Below are positions 8,960 through 15,904 of a DNA stretch of 64,000 nucleotides, one piece after another (within the stretch, counting starts at the first letter, position 1; each line of letters opens with the position of its first letter). A model generated the notes under the pieces. It was not told the DNA's origin and made no database searches. It worked only from the letters and a program-made list of their open reading frames with translations. Source of the stretch: Xanthobacteraceae bacterium (lineage in GTDB: Bacteria > Pseudomonadota > Alphaproteobacteria > Rhizobiales > Xanthobacteraceae); contig JARBUD010000029.1 of NCBI GenBank assembly GCA_029239875.1, positions 1 to 64,000 of the forward strand, written 5' to 3'. The translations under genes and the position numbers were made by a program.

Positions 8960-9011
8960 CTGACCGGAATCGTGCGACGGCGTTTTGCGGCCGGCAGCCG
9001 AATGCGAAGCA

Positions 9012-9037
9012 GGAACTCGGGAGAGCCGAAAGCGGTT
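9012..9037 (+). promoter_or_regulatory. EcfG-like promoter, possibly giving a leaderless mRNA
   Basis: GGAAC, 17 bp, GGTT: one mismatch from the EcfG consensus. The expected start of transcription is within a few bases of the ATG at 9046, and that ATG has no ribosome site. Confidence 0.5.
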
Positions 9038-9045
9038 AGCCGGGC

Positions 9046-9303
9046 ATGGACACGACCAACACACCCCCTGCCCTGATCCCGCCGCTGCGGTTGCGCGTCG
9101 GGAGCGGGCTTGTCGACATCGCGACGCTCGACGAGGCCCTGCGCTTCGCCGAGGAGAATCCGCACCCGAAGGGCGATTACGAGGGCATGGTCCGGCGGCT
9201 GCAGGGCGCGCACGAGACCGAGGACCTCATCGAGGCGGGCAATGCCTTCCGCTGGTGGGCGGAATCGAACGCGCTGGTGGTGGAGCCCGGCCTGCCGGAA
9301 TAG
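9046..9303 (+). CDS. DUF982-like small protein
   Basis: 85 residues, cytoplasmic, no membrane segment. The arrangement VDIATLDEALRFAEENPHP, then MVRRLQGAHETEDLIEAGNAFRWWA resembles the DUF982 family, common in Rhizobiales and of unknown role. There is no Shine-Dalgarno sequence before the ATG, and a GGAAC-N17-GGTT box ends 8 bp upstream, so the transcript may be leaderless and stress-induced. An inverted repeat follows the stop. Confidence 0.6.
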   Translation: MDTTNTPPALIPPLRLRVGSGLVDIATLDEALRFAEENPHPKGDYEGMVRRLQGAHETEDLIEAGNAFRWWAESNALVVEPGLPE

Positions 9304-9320
9304 CCGGCCCCGCCTTCTGC

Positions 9321-9357
9321 AAAAAAGCGAACCCCCGCGCCGCGAACGGCACGGGGG
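9321..9357 (-). terminator. Intrinsic terminator of the KGG-repeat gene
   Basis: On the minus strand the arms CCCCCG and CGGGGG plus inner GCCG/CGGC pairs form a strong stem, followed by a TTTTTT run (complement of 9321-9326). The stem could also stop transcription of the DUF982 gene from the other side. Confidence 0.7.
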
Positions 9358-9382
9358 CTTCCGAAGCCGTCGCAACGACGGG

Positions 9383-9625
9383 TCAGTGCTGGCCGCCCTT
9401 GCGGCCGGCCTCGCTGGCGCGTTGCGGATCATTGGCGAAGTTGCCGGAGCCGCCGCGCTGCTGCCCGCCCTTCTCATGCTGGCCGCCCTGCTGGCGGTTT
9501 TCGCTGCCGGACTGGCTCTGCTGGTGGCTGTGCTCGCCACCCTTGCGGCCGGCCTCGCGGGCGCGTTCGCGATCCTCGGCGAAATTGCCGGAGCCACCGC
9601 GATGCTGTTCGTTCTGGTTGGCCAT
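9383..9625 (-). CDS. KGG-repeat stress protein (GsiB/Con-10 type)
   Basis: 80 residues, highly hydrophilic and rich in Gly, Gln and Arg. Two copies of the stress-induced KGG repeat are present: RGGSGNFAEDRERAREAGRK at about 9-28 and RGGSGNFANDPQRASEAGRK at about 57-76, each ending KGG. A Gln/Ser/His linker joins them. Such hydrophilin-like proteins accumulate in desiccation and osmotic stress. GGAGGTCTAG precedes the ATG, and a near-consensus EcfG promoter lies upstream. Confidence 0.8.
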   Translation of the reverse strand: MANQNEQHRGGSGNFAEDRERAREAGRKGGEHSHQQSQSGSENRQQGGQHEKGGQQRGGSGNFANDPQRASEAGRKGGQH

Positions 9626-9662
9626 CTAGACCTCCATTCCGTGACGTCGCCCCCTCGGAAGC

Positions 9663-9687
9663 AACATTGCGAACGGCGTTGGGTTCC
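9663..9687 (-). promoter_or_regulatory. EcfG-like promoter of the KGG-repeat gene
   Basis: Minus strand GGAAC, 16 bp, TGTT; one mismatch from CGTT. It starts 38 bp upstream of the ATG. Confidence 0.5.
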
Positions 9688-9883
9688 GGAAAATTTCCAT
9701 TGCTTTACAAGGTGGTAACCCGTTGGAGCGGTGCGCGGCAATCGGTTCCTGAATGCCGCTGCGGCACCCGTCCCTGACCGCGGATGGGCAACCGATCCGA
9801 CCAACCTTCGACATCCGAGGAGCCGCCGCGCTTTGCTATCGAGAGGCACCGGCAACCCTGCCGCCGTGCTCTGGAGACGAAGA

Positions 9884-10105
9884 ATGCGTGTGATCCTCAT
9901 CGCCCTGGCGCTCGCCGCAGCGCCCCTGTCCATCGGCGCTGGCCACGCCCAGGAGGGCGACATGGCGAAGTACTGCAAGGCCGACATCGACCGCCTGTGC
10001 AAGGGCATCGCGCCCGGCGGCGGACGCCTGCTCCAGTGCCTCAAGTCTCACAGCAAGGAGATGTCGGTCGGCTGCGCCCAGGCGCTGCAGAAGCTGAAGG
10101 GCTAG
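9884..10105 (+). CDS. Secreted Cys-rich repeat protein
   Basis: 73 residues from the ATG at 9884 (preceded by GGAGACGAAG); an in-frame upstream extension is not supported. Signal peptide about 1-22 (ending GHAQ). The mature part has four cysteines in the order KYCKADIDRLCKG and LLQCLKSHSKEMSVGC, matching the short cysteine-rich repeat seen in alphaproteobacterial periplasmic proteins. Two disulfides are likely. The function is unknown. Confidence 0.7.
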   Translation: MRVILIALALAAAPLSIGAGHAQEGDMAKYCKADIDRLCKGIAPGGGRLLQCLKSHSKEMSVGCAQALQKLKG

Positions 10106-10145
10106 GGTCTCGGACGACCCGCTCGGCGCAGGCCGCTGGAAGGAA

Positions 10146-10220
10146 TGGTGGGCGCGACAGGGATTGAACCTGTGACCCCCTCGATGTCAACGAGGTGCTC
10201 TCCCGCTGAGCTACGCGCCC
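10146..10220 (-). tRNA. tRNA-Val (anticodon GAC)
   Basis: 75 nt including an encoded CCA. The acceptor stem GGGCGCG pairs with CGCGCCC. The D-arm is TAGCTCAGCGGGAGAGC, the anticodon loop is TTGACAT in a CCTCG/CGAGG stem, and the T-loop is GGTTCAATCC. GAC reads GUC valine codons. Confidence 0.95.
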
Positions 10221-10319
10221 ATTCCAAGGCTCTCAAACGAGCGGGGCTCCCCTATATCGAGAAGCCCGCCGGTGCGCAAGCCGTCCGCAACGGCCGCGCA
10301 CAGCCAGCGTGGCGGCGCC

Positions 10320-10679
10320 TTACGCCGCCAGCATTTTCCCGACCTCGTTGACGAGGTCGCGCAGGTGGAACGGCTTCGACAGCACCTTGGCGTCCTTGGG
10401 CGCCTGGCTGCCGGCGTTGAGCGCCACGGCGGCGAAGCCGGTGATGAACATGACCTTGATGTCCGGGTCGAGATCGGTGGCGCGGCGCGCCAGCTCGATG
10501 CCGTCCATCTCCGGCATGACGATGTCGGTCAGCAGCAGTTCGAACGGCTCCTCGCGCAGCCGGTCATAGGCGGAGCGGCCATTGTCGAAGTCGACGACCT
10601 CGTAGCCCGCATTCTGGAGCGCCTTGACCAGGAAGCGGCGCATGTCGTGGTCGTCTTCGGCGAGCAGGATCTTGAGCAT
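10320..10679 (-). CDS. cpdR: Response regulator CpdR, proteolysis adaptor
   Basis: 119 residues consisting of a single receiver domain. Acidic residues EDD at 8-10, the phosphoacceptor Asp52 in LLLTDIVMPEMDG and Lys in VLSKPFHLRDL (about 102) are all present. The C-terminal LAA tail, needed in Caulobacter CpdR for its own ClpXP turnover, is conserved. Unphosphorylated CpdR localises or primes ClpXP to degrade cell-cycle proteins, and phosphate comes from CckA via ChpT. The start at 10679 gives the usual family length. Confidence 0.9.
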   Translation of the reverse strand: MLKILLAEDDHDMRRFLVKALQNAGYEVVDFDNGRSAYDRLREEPFELLLTDIVMPEMDGIELARRATDLDPDIKVMFITGFAAVALNAGSQAPKDAKVLSKPFHLRDLVNEVGKMLAA

Positions 10680-11012
10680 CCCGGGCATCCTGATTCTCTT
10701 GGAGCGGCCGGCGCGGCCCCGATCGCGGGAGAAACGCGAATCGGCGCCCAGCACCTGCCGCTGGCACATCCCATTTCGGTACCTCGGGGCCTCTTAGCAC
10801 ATCGTGAACGGCGGGGGCGCCTCAACTCCGAGGGTGGTTAAGCGTTGCCGATGTGCATCGCCTCGCGCGCACGTGTTCGCAGATTCTGCCCACATGCCCG
10901 CGCGGCCGCATTCCGCGGCGGGAAGGCGCGTGTTAGGACTGGCCCATGCCGGGGCGCGGGCAGCGCCCCCGACCGATGAGAGCAGGCAAGAGCGGGTTCA
11001 GGTCTGAAGAGG
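10680..11012. other. Intergenic region between cpdR and the N-formylglutamate amidohydrolase gene
   Basis: 333 bp containing both divergent promoters. I see no open reading frame with a credible start, no strong hairpin and no complete CtrA full site (a single GGTTAAGC at about 10837). Confidence 0.5.
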
Positions 11013-11894
11013 ATGATGGCCGTCATATCCGAGATGATCGACCCGGCGTTCGAGATCGTGCAGCCGGCTTCGCTCTCCGCGCCGTTCCTCTTCAACTCGC
11101 CCCACAGCGGCGTCATCTACCCGCGCGCCTTCGTCGAGCAGTCGCGGCTGGAACTGCCGGTGCTGCGCCGCTCCGAGGACACGCTGGTCGACACGCTGTT
11201 CAGCGACGTGACGCGGCTCGGCATGGGCTTCATGCGCGCGCATTTCCCGCGCTGCTATCTCGACGTGAACCGCGAGCCCTACGAGCTCGACCCGCGCATG
11301 TTCGAGGGCCGGCTGCCGGCCTATGCCAATACCCGCTCCATGCGGGTGTCGGGGGGGCTCGGCACCATCGCCCGCATCGTCGGCGAGGCGCAGGAGATCT
11401 ACGGCCGCCGCATCCCGATCGACGACGCCATCACCCGTATCGAGACGCTCTACAAACCCTATCACCGGGCGCTCAGGCAGCTGATGGTGCAGATGCAGCG
11501 CGGCTTCGGCCTCGCCGTGCTGGTCGACTGCCATTCCATGCCGTCCGGCTGCCAGCGCGACCAGCGCGTCGACATCGTCATCGGCGACCGCTACGGCACC
11601 AGCTGCGCGCCGATCATCCCCGACATCATGGAGGAGGAGCTGCGCCGCCGCGGCTATGCGGTGGTGCGCAACAAGCCCTATGCCGGCGGCTTCATCACCG
11701 AGCATTACGGCAATCCGGCCTCCGGCATGCACGCCGTGCAGATCGAGATCAACCGCTCGCTCTACATGCACGAGGCGAGCTATCAGCCCTCGGAAAATTT
11801 CGAAAATGTGCGCAGCGACCTGCTGGATGTGGCGCTGGCGCTGTCCCGGATCGCCCATCTGGAGCTCGCGCCGGTACGGACGGCGGCAGAATAA
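11013..11894 (+). CDS. N-formylglutamate amidohydrolase family protein
   Basis: 293 residues. NSPHSGVIYP (about 28-37), CYLDVNREPYELDPRMF (about 87), VDCHSMPSG (about 171) and GGFITEHYG (about 227) are the conserved zinc/substrate blocks of the FGase family, which hydrolyses N-formylglutamate to glutamate and formate in histidine breakdown or related amide turnover. GAAGAGG precedes two adjacent ATGs. In Rhizobiales the gene is commonly linked to cpdR and hisN, as here. Confidence 0.85.
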   Translation: MMAVISEMIDPAFEIVQPASLSAPFLFNSPHSGVIYPRAFVEQSRLELPVLRRSEDTLVDTLFSDVTRLGMGFMRAHFPRCYLDVNREPYELDPRMFEGRLPAYANTRSMRVSGGLGTIARIVGEAQEIYGRRIPIDDAITRIETLYKPYHRALRQLMVQMQRGFGLAVLVDCHSMPSGCQRDQRVDIVIGDRYGTSCAPIIPDIMEEELRRRGYAVVRNKPYAGGFITEHYGNPASGMHAVQIEINRSLYMHEASYQPSENFENVRSDLLDVALALSRIAHLELAPVRTAAE

Positions 11895-12179
11895 TTCCGA
11901 TTTATCAGCGATTTAGTTCGACGCTCGCAAAAATTTTATCGGGCGATGCGAAAGGTCGCACAACAGCCTTGCAATTTGGACATGAGAGCTATACGAATTC
12001 TGCACGCTCGGTTCCGGGCCGTTGATCCTCTACCGCTTGTTCGGGTTTGACCGCGAATGGCGCGGCAGGGGAAAACGTCGGCCTCTTGATCGGGCGACCC
12101 TTCTGGGCGTTGAGACGGCAGCGAAGACGACCACGCAAGATGGCAAAGCCACGGCGGGCGCATTTTCGGTCCGGCGCAC

Positions 12180-12275
12180 AAAAGAAAGAGACCGCTGACC
12201 TTTCGGCAGCGGCCCAAGTCTAGGGAGGAAACGCCCAAGGAGGGCTGTACGGAGCGACGCCAATCGCTGCGTACG
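12180..12275 (-). ncRNA. Small RNA with anti-Shine-Dalgarno motifs, tandem copy A
   Basis: About 96 nt. In order it has a first hairpin (arms GTACG.AGCGA and TCGCT.CGTAC around TTGGCG), a short hairpin GCCCTCCTTGGGC exposing UCCUU, a single-stranded GUUUCCUCCCUAGACUUG segment, and a terminator stem GGCCGCTG/CAGCGGTC with a GAAA loop followed by TCTTTCTTTT. The CCUCC motifs are complementary to ribosome binding sites. The design and the position beside an inositol-monophosphatase-family gene resemble the alphaproteobacterial suhB/mmgR (alpha-r8) sRNA class; the class assignment is inferred. Confidence 0.75.
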
Positions 12276-12281
12276 AAGCGG

Positions 12282-12310
12282 AAGATGTAGGTGCATTGCG
12301 GAATAATCAA
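12282..12310 (-). promoter_or_regulatory. Promoter of sRNA copy A
   Basis: On the minus strand TTGATT, 17 bp, CATCTT. The predicted start lies about 7 nt downstream, directly before the first hairpin. Confidence 0.5.
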
Positions 12311-12703
12311 GGCAGGCACTGGGATTTTCTGGCATACCAAATACAAATCAGACTCAGTGTTGCATTAATGTCGCTCCGAGAGGTGCGGCAGCACCTATGA
12401 GGGCGACGACTTCCGCTGCGGCGGGCGCTGGTTGAGCCGACGGGGGGTCGCGGCTCGCCGGCGCCCGTTTGCATTTGGCGGGATCGATTTCGCCCAGGCG
12501 CGGGCGCGTCTCGCCGCCGGCACCCTCTCCTCTCCGTATGCACGGTTCTCATGCATCGCTCGATGCCGCTCGCGCGCCTCGCCGGCGATCTGCGTGCGAA
12601 GGGGCGATCGCCCACGGCGCCGGACGAGCCGGCCCGATAGCCAGAAGGCAAGGGTCGCAAGCTGGATGGATGGCGCGTACCCGCCACGATCAGGCGAGGC
12701 CCT
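12311..12703. other. Spacer between sRNA copies A and B
   Basis: 393 bp with no gene I can support. Open frames here have no family features, no ribosome site and Arg-rich composition typical of shadow frames in GC-rich DNA. Confidence 0.5.
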
Positions 12704-12803
12704 GAAAAAGAAAGGGGCCGCTAGCCTTTCGGCAGCGGCCCAAGTCTAGGGAGGAAACGCCCAAGGAGGGCGGCGGCAGGCGACGCCAATCGCGCTGCCG
12801 CAA
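12704..12803 (-). ncRNA. Small RNA with anti-Shine-Dalgarno motifs, tandem copy B
   Basis: About 100 nt, same architecture as copy A. The core from GCCCTCCTTGGGCG through TTTCCTCCCTAGACTTGG to GGCCGCTGCCGAAAGG is identical. The first hairpin uses different arms (GCGGCA.GCGA and TCGC.TGCCGC) around the same TTGGCG loop. The terminator is GGCCGCT/AGCGGCC followed by CCTTTCTTTTTC. Confidence 0.78.
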
Positions 12804-12810
12804 TGCAATA

Positions 12811-12839
12811 TCCATATCCATGCGACATGCGCGTGACAA
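12811..12839 (-). promoter_or_regulatory. Promoter of sRNA copy B
   Basis: Minus strand TTGTCA, 17 bp, TATGGA. Confidence 0.5.
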
Positions 12840-13063
12840 GCGGGAAACGAAAGAAACGAAACCGACTTTTGGTCGCAGGGGGCGCGAATGTCGACAAACG
12901 CGCCTCTCACGCGCCTGTGATCACCGCGCCTCGCGAGACTGCCTATTTCGGAAGCGAGCGTCTCGGGCAGGTCACCGAGGCAGAAGTCCGCCACTCGCTA
13001 GCGCAGACATCTCGTTGCGGAATCGGTCGCCGGAAAGCGCCGAGCCACGCCGTTCCAGGCCCT

Positions 13064-13162
13064 GAAAAGAAAGAGGCCGCTGACCTTTCGGCAGCGGCCC
13101 AAGTCTAGGGAGGAAACGCCCAAGGAGGGCGGCGGCAGGCGACGCCAATCGCGCTGCCGCAC
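13064..13162 (-). ncRNA. Small RNA with anti-Shine-Dalgarno motifs, tandem copy C
   Basis: About 99 nt and nearly identical to copy B through the first hairpin, the UCCUU hairpin and the UUUCCUCCC linker. The terminator GGCCGCTG/CAGCGGCC is followed by TCTTTCTTTTC. This copy is divergent from hisN, with its start about 240 bp from the hisN ATG. Confidence 0.78.
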
Positions 13163-13168
13163 CGCAAT

Positions 13169-13197
13169 AATATGGCAGCTTGCCTTCCCGATAGCAA
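13169..13197 (-). promoter_or_regulatory. Promoter of sRNA copy C
   Basis: Minus strand TTGCTA, 17 bp, CATATT; the predicted start is about 7 nt downstream at the foot of the first hairpin. Confidence 0.55.
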
Positions 13198-13403
13198 CGG
13201 CGAAGCTGCTCATTTCTTCATCTTGCCGGAATAGCAGCCATGCGCTGAGCGCGGGGCGATCCGCTTCACCACCGCTGGCGGCCACGCAGATCTCGCGCAG
13301 ATGCCGTTTGCGAGGGCGCGGAGATTGCCGAGCCCGCCGCCGCCCGATATGCGTTGGCCGGACCGGCGCCGGCGGCCGGCAGTGGCAGCGAGGGGGCGTG
13401 ACG

Positions 13404-14189
13404 ATGGGCGCGGTCGACTTCGAGACTTTCGTGCATGAGCTCGCCAGCGTCTCCGGGCAGGCCATCCTGCCCTTCTTCCGCACCGCGCTCGGCGTCGAGG
13501 ACAAGAGCCGCGGCGCCGCCTTCGACCCCGTCACGGCGGCCGACCGCGCCGCCGAGCAGGCCATGCGGGCGCTGATCCGCCGCACTTTCCCCAGCCATGG
13601 CGTGCGCGGCGAGGAGTTCCCTGACGACGGCACCGACGCCGACTATGTCTGGGTGCTCGACCCGATCGACGGCACCAAGTCCTTCATCTGCGGCCTGCCG
13701 GCCTGGGGCACGCTGATCGGCCTGTGCCACAACGGCCAGCCGGTCTACGGCATGATGCACCAGCCCTTCATCCGCGAGCGCTTCTACGGCGACGGCGCGA
13801 CCGCGCGCTACCGCGGCCCGGCCGGCGAGCGGCGGCTTTCCGTGCGCTCCTGCGCCACGCTCGAGGAGGCGGTGATGCTCACCACCAGCCCGCTACTGAT
13901 GAACGAGGAGAACCGCGCCCGCTATGTCGAGGTGGAGAAGCGCGTGCGCCTGCCGCGCTATGGCGGCGACTGCTATGCCTATTGCATGGTCGCCGCCGGC
14001 AATGTCGATCTCGTCATCGAGACCAATCTCAACGATTTCGACATCCTGCCGCTCATCCCGATCATCGAGGGCGCCGGCGGCATCGTCACCAATTGGGAAG
14101 GCGGCAGCGACCTCGCCGGCGGCCGCGTCGTGGTGGCCGGCGACCGGCGCGTCCACGAAGCCGCGCTGAAGGTGCTGGCGGGCGGCTGA
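13404..14189 (+). CDS. hisN: Histidinol-phosphatase, inositol monophosphatase family
   Basis: 261 residues from the ATG at 13404. The metal-binding motifs are intact: EEFPDDG (about 71-77), VLDPIDGTKSFICGLP (about 90) and the C-terminal DFDILPLIPIIEGAGG (about 212). The GDCYAYCMVAAG block and the compact length favour HisN, the IMPase-family histidinol-phosphate phosphatase of Rhizobiales, over SuhB. The linked FGase gene is consistent. It is cytoplasmic and Mg-dependent. The stop codon TGA abuts the opposing gene's stop (TGATCA). Confidence 0.8.
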   Translation: MGAVDFETFVHELASVSGQAILPFFRTALGVEDKSRGAAFDPVTAADRAAEQAMRALIRRTFPSHGVRGEEFPDDGTDADYVWVLDPIDGTKSFICGLPAWGTLIGLCHNGQPVYGMMHQPFIRERFYGDGATARYRGPAGERRLSVRSCATLEEAVMLTTSPLLMNEENRARYVEVEKRVRLPRYGGDCYAYCMVAAGNVDLVIETNLNDFDILPLIPIIEGAGGIVTNWEGGSDLAGGRVVVAGDRRVHEAALKVLAGG

Positions 14190-15161
14190 TCAGGCCGCCT
14201 TGCTCTCCGCGGGCGCCGGGCTGCCCGGAATGAAGGCGTCGAAGGCGGCCAGCAGCGGCTCGCGGAAGATGTCGCGCTCCTGCAGCAGCTCGTGCCGCGC
14301 GCCGGGGATGACCAGATGCGCACCGGCGATCAGCCGCGTGCCCAGATGCTCGATGGTCGGGGTCGAGACGATGCTGTCCTGCCCCGCCGCCACCATCAGC
14401 AGCGGCTGGCGGATCTTGCGTGCCGTGGCCGGATCGGCCAGCGTCTCCATCACGTCATAGGCCGCCTTGATCCAGCCGATGGTCGGCGGGCCGACGTCGA
14501 GCTGCGGCTGCTCCATGGTGATGGTCAGGTTGCGCGCGAAGCGGGCGGCGTCGGAGGTCAGCCGGTTGCCGTCGAAATGCAGTTCGCTCAGCCGCCGCCG
14601 CCCGCGCGGCACATAGGCCTTGCCGAGGCCGAGGCGGGCCAGCAGCCGCGCGGCCCGTCGTGCCGTGGCCTCGTGCTTGACCAGCGAGATGTCCAGCATC
14701 GGCGCGATGAGGAACATGCGCTCGAACAGCGTGCCGCCGCGCCGCGCGTGGTCGAGCAGGATGGTCGCGCCCATGGAATGGGCGAGGGCGAAATAAGGGC
14801 CCGGCAGCTCCGGCGTCACCGCCTGCTGCATGAAGGCGTCGATGTCGAGCTGGTACTCGGCGAAATCGCGCACATGCCCCTTCATCGGGTTGCGCAGCAG
14901 CCGCTGCGAGCCGCCCTGCCCGCGCCAGTCCAGCGCCGCCACGGCAAAGCCTCGGCGCAGCAGGTCGCGCACCGTCTCGAAGTATTTTTCGATCTTCTCG
15001 GTGCGCCCGGGAAAGACGCAGACCGTGCCCCGGCACTTCCCCCCCACTGGCCAGCGGGCAAAGCGTAGCCGCACGCCGTCGGCGGCGGTGACGGTGCCGC
15101 ACACCGCGCCTTCCGGCACAGGGTTCTCGAAGGTGCTGTAGAGGATCATCTCGGACGGCAT
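14190..15161 (-). CDS. Alpha/beta hydrolase, lysophospholipase-like
   Basis: 323 residues from the ATG at 15161. LDWRGQGGSQR (about 85) and the nucleophile elbow ALAHSMGATI (about 128) fit the monoacylglycerol lipase/PldB-like group, with Asp in VAAGQDSIV and His in GARHELLQE completing the triad. There is no signal peptide, so it is cytoplasmic or membrane-peripheral. The substrate is probably a lysophospholipid or monoglyceride, inferred from family. It converges on hisN with no gap. Confidence 0.78.
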   Translation of the reverse strand: MPSEMILYSTFENPVPEGAVCGTVTAADGVRLRFARWPVGGKCRGTVCVFPGRTEKIEKYFETVRDLLRRGFAVAALDWRGQGGSQRLLRNPMKGHVRDFAEYQLDIDAFMQQAVTPELPGPYFALAHSMGATILLDHARRGGTLFERMFLIAPMLDISLVKHEATARRAARLLARLGLGKAYVPRGRRRLSELHFDGNRLTSDAARFARNLTITMEQPQLDVGPPTIGWIKAAYDVMETLADPATARKIRQPLLMVAAGQDSIVSTPTIEHLGTRLIAGAHLVIPGARHELLQERDIFREPLLAAFDAFIPGSPAPAESKAA

Positions 15162-15284
15162 GTTTCTGTGAGAGGACGGGCAAGACGACGGCACAAGAAC
15201 TCAGGCTTATACCTGAGCGAAGACGCACCACAATGTGAGAAGACTGTCACAATCCGTTCACAAAAAGGTCAGCGGCGGGAGGGA

Positions 15285-15644
15285 TCAATACCGCTTGTCG
15301 CCGAAGCCGATGACCTTCATGCCGCTGATCGCGCCGGAGGCGCCGTCCATCACCACCTGCACCCGCTCGCCGCGCGGCCCGTTGGCCTCCAGCAGGATGG
15401 TCGCGCCGCGCCGGCGGATCACCGAGATGTTGGTGAAGCCGCGCCCGGCCAGCAGACGGGTGGCGGCGGCGCCGTCGATGGGCCCGCCCGCCCCACGTGT
15501 GGCCGGCGGTGCGTCATAGGGGGCGTAGGCACCAGGCGGCGGACCATAGCCCTGCGCAAGCGCGGCCGTTCCGCCGGCAAGGCCGGCCGGCAGCTGCCCG
15601 AGCAGCAATCCCGCAATGACGATCACAAGCACCGCCCGTGCCAT
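15285..15644 (-). CDS. Small secreted protein, PepSY-like C-terminus
   Basis: 119 residues from the ATG at 15644 (preceded by GGAGGTATCG), with a hydrophobic signal peptide about 1-30. A Pro/Gly/Tyr-rich linker is followed by a C-terminal region, LAGRGFTNISVIRRRGATIL and RVQVVMDGASGAISGMKVI. That resembles the beta-alpha-beta layout of PepSY-type periplasmic domains but is not a clear match. The function is unknown. Confidence 0.6.
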   Translation of the reverse strand: MARAVLVIVIAGLLLGQLPAGLAGGTAALAQGYGPPPGAYAPYDAPPATRGAGGPIDGAAATRLLAGRGFTNISVIRRRGATILLEANGPRGERVQVVMDGASGAISGMKVIGFGDKRY

Positions 15645-15782
15645 CGCCCGCGATACCTCCGATCCCGCGACTATCGAACCAATTTCACTAGGCGCCAAGC
15701 GCTGAACATGGGCCGAGCCGGACGTTCATCCGCCGTTCATCTTGGGCTCGCCGGCACTCCTGCTTTTCCCGTCTGCGAACCC

Positions 15783-15810
15783 CTTGCGCGGCCGATGCGC
15801 CTTCCTATCT
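15783..15810 (+). promoter_or_regulatory. RpoH (heat-shock) type promoter of hsp20
   Basis: CTTG, 17 bp, CCTATCT closely matches the alphaproteobacterial RpoH consensus. The predicted start near 15817 coincides with the first hairpin of the thermometer leader. Confidence 0.6.
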
Positions 15811-15816
15811 CGAAGA

Positions 15817-15904
15817 TGTACCGGCCATTCGGCGGTACGTGAACCGGGTCCGGCTCAGTCGAGAGGGCCCAAGATCTGCATGTCGCTTAAAGTGAGGATA
15901 TGCC
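15817..15904 (+). promoter_or_regulatory. ROSE-like RNA thermometer in the hsp20 leader
   Basis: Three consecutive hairpins can be drawn: GTACC.GCC/GGC.GGTAC; GGGTC..CTC/GAG..GGCCC; and a final one pairing UCGCUU with GUGAGGA, which holds the Shine-Dalgarno GAGGA. The last has the ROSE signature UYGCU, with a G bulged opposite the Shine-Dalgarno. ROSE elements melt with temperature to allow translation of small heat-shock genes in Rhizobiales. This is inferred from structure. Confidence 0.65.

Noticed and set aside
10830-10845. CtrA site in the cpdR upstream region
   Set aside because: Only one TTAA half-site is present.
12094-12115. A possible fourth sRNA core on the plus strand (GACCCTTCTGGGCGTT)
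   Set aside because: It only partly matches the core, lacks the UUUCCUCCC segment and has no terminator.
11936-13633. Short open frames over the sRNA copies that share a GVSSLDLGRCRKVSGLFL peptide
   Set aside because: The shared peptide is the accidental translation of the conserved sRNA core and terminator; stops and starts are not conserved among the copies.
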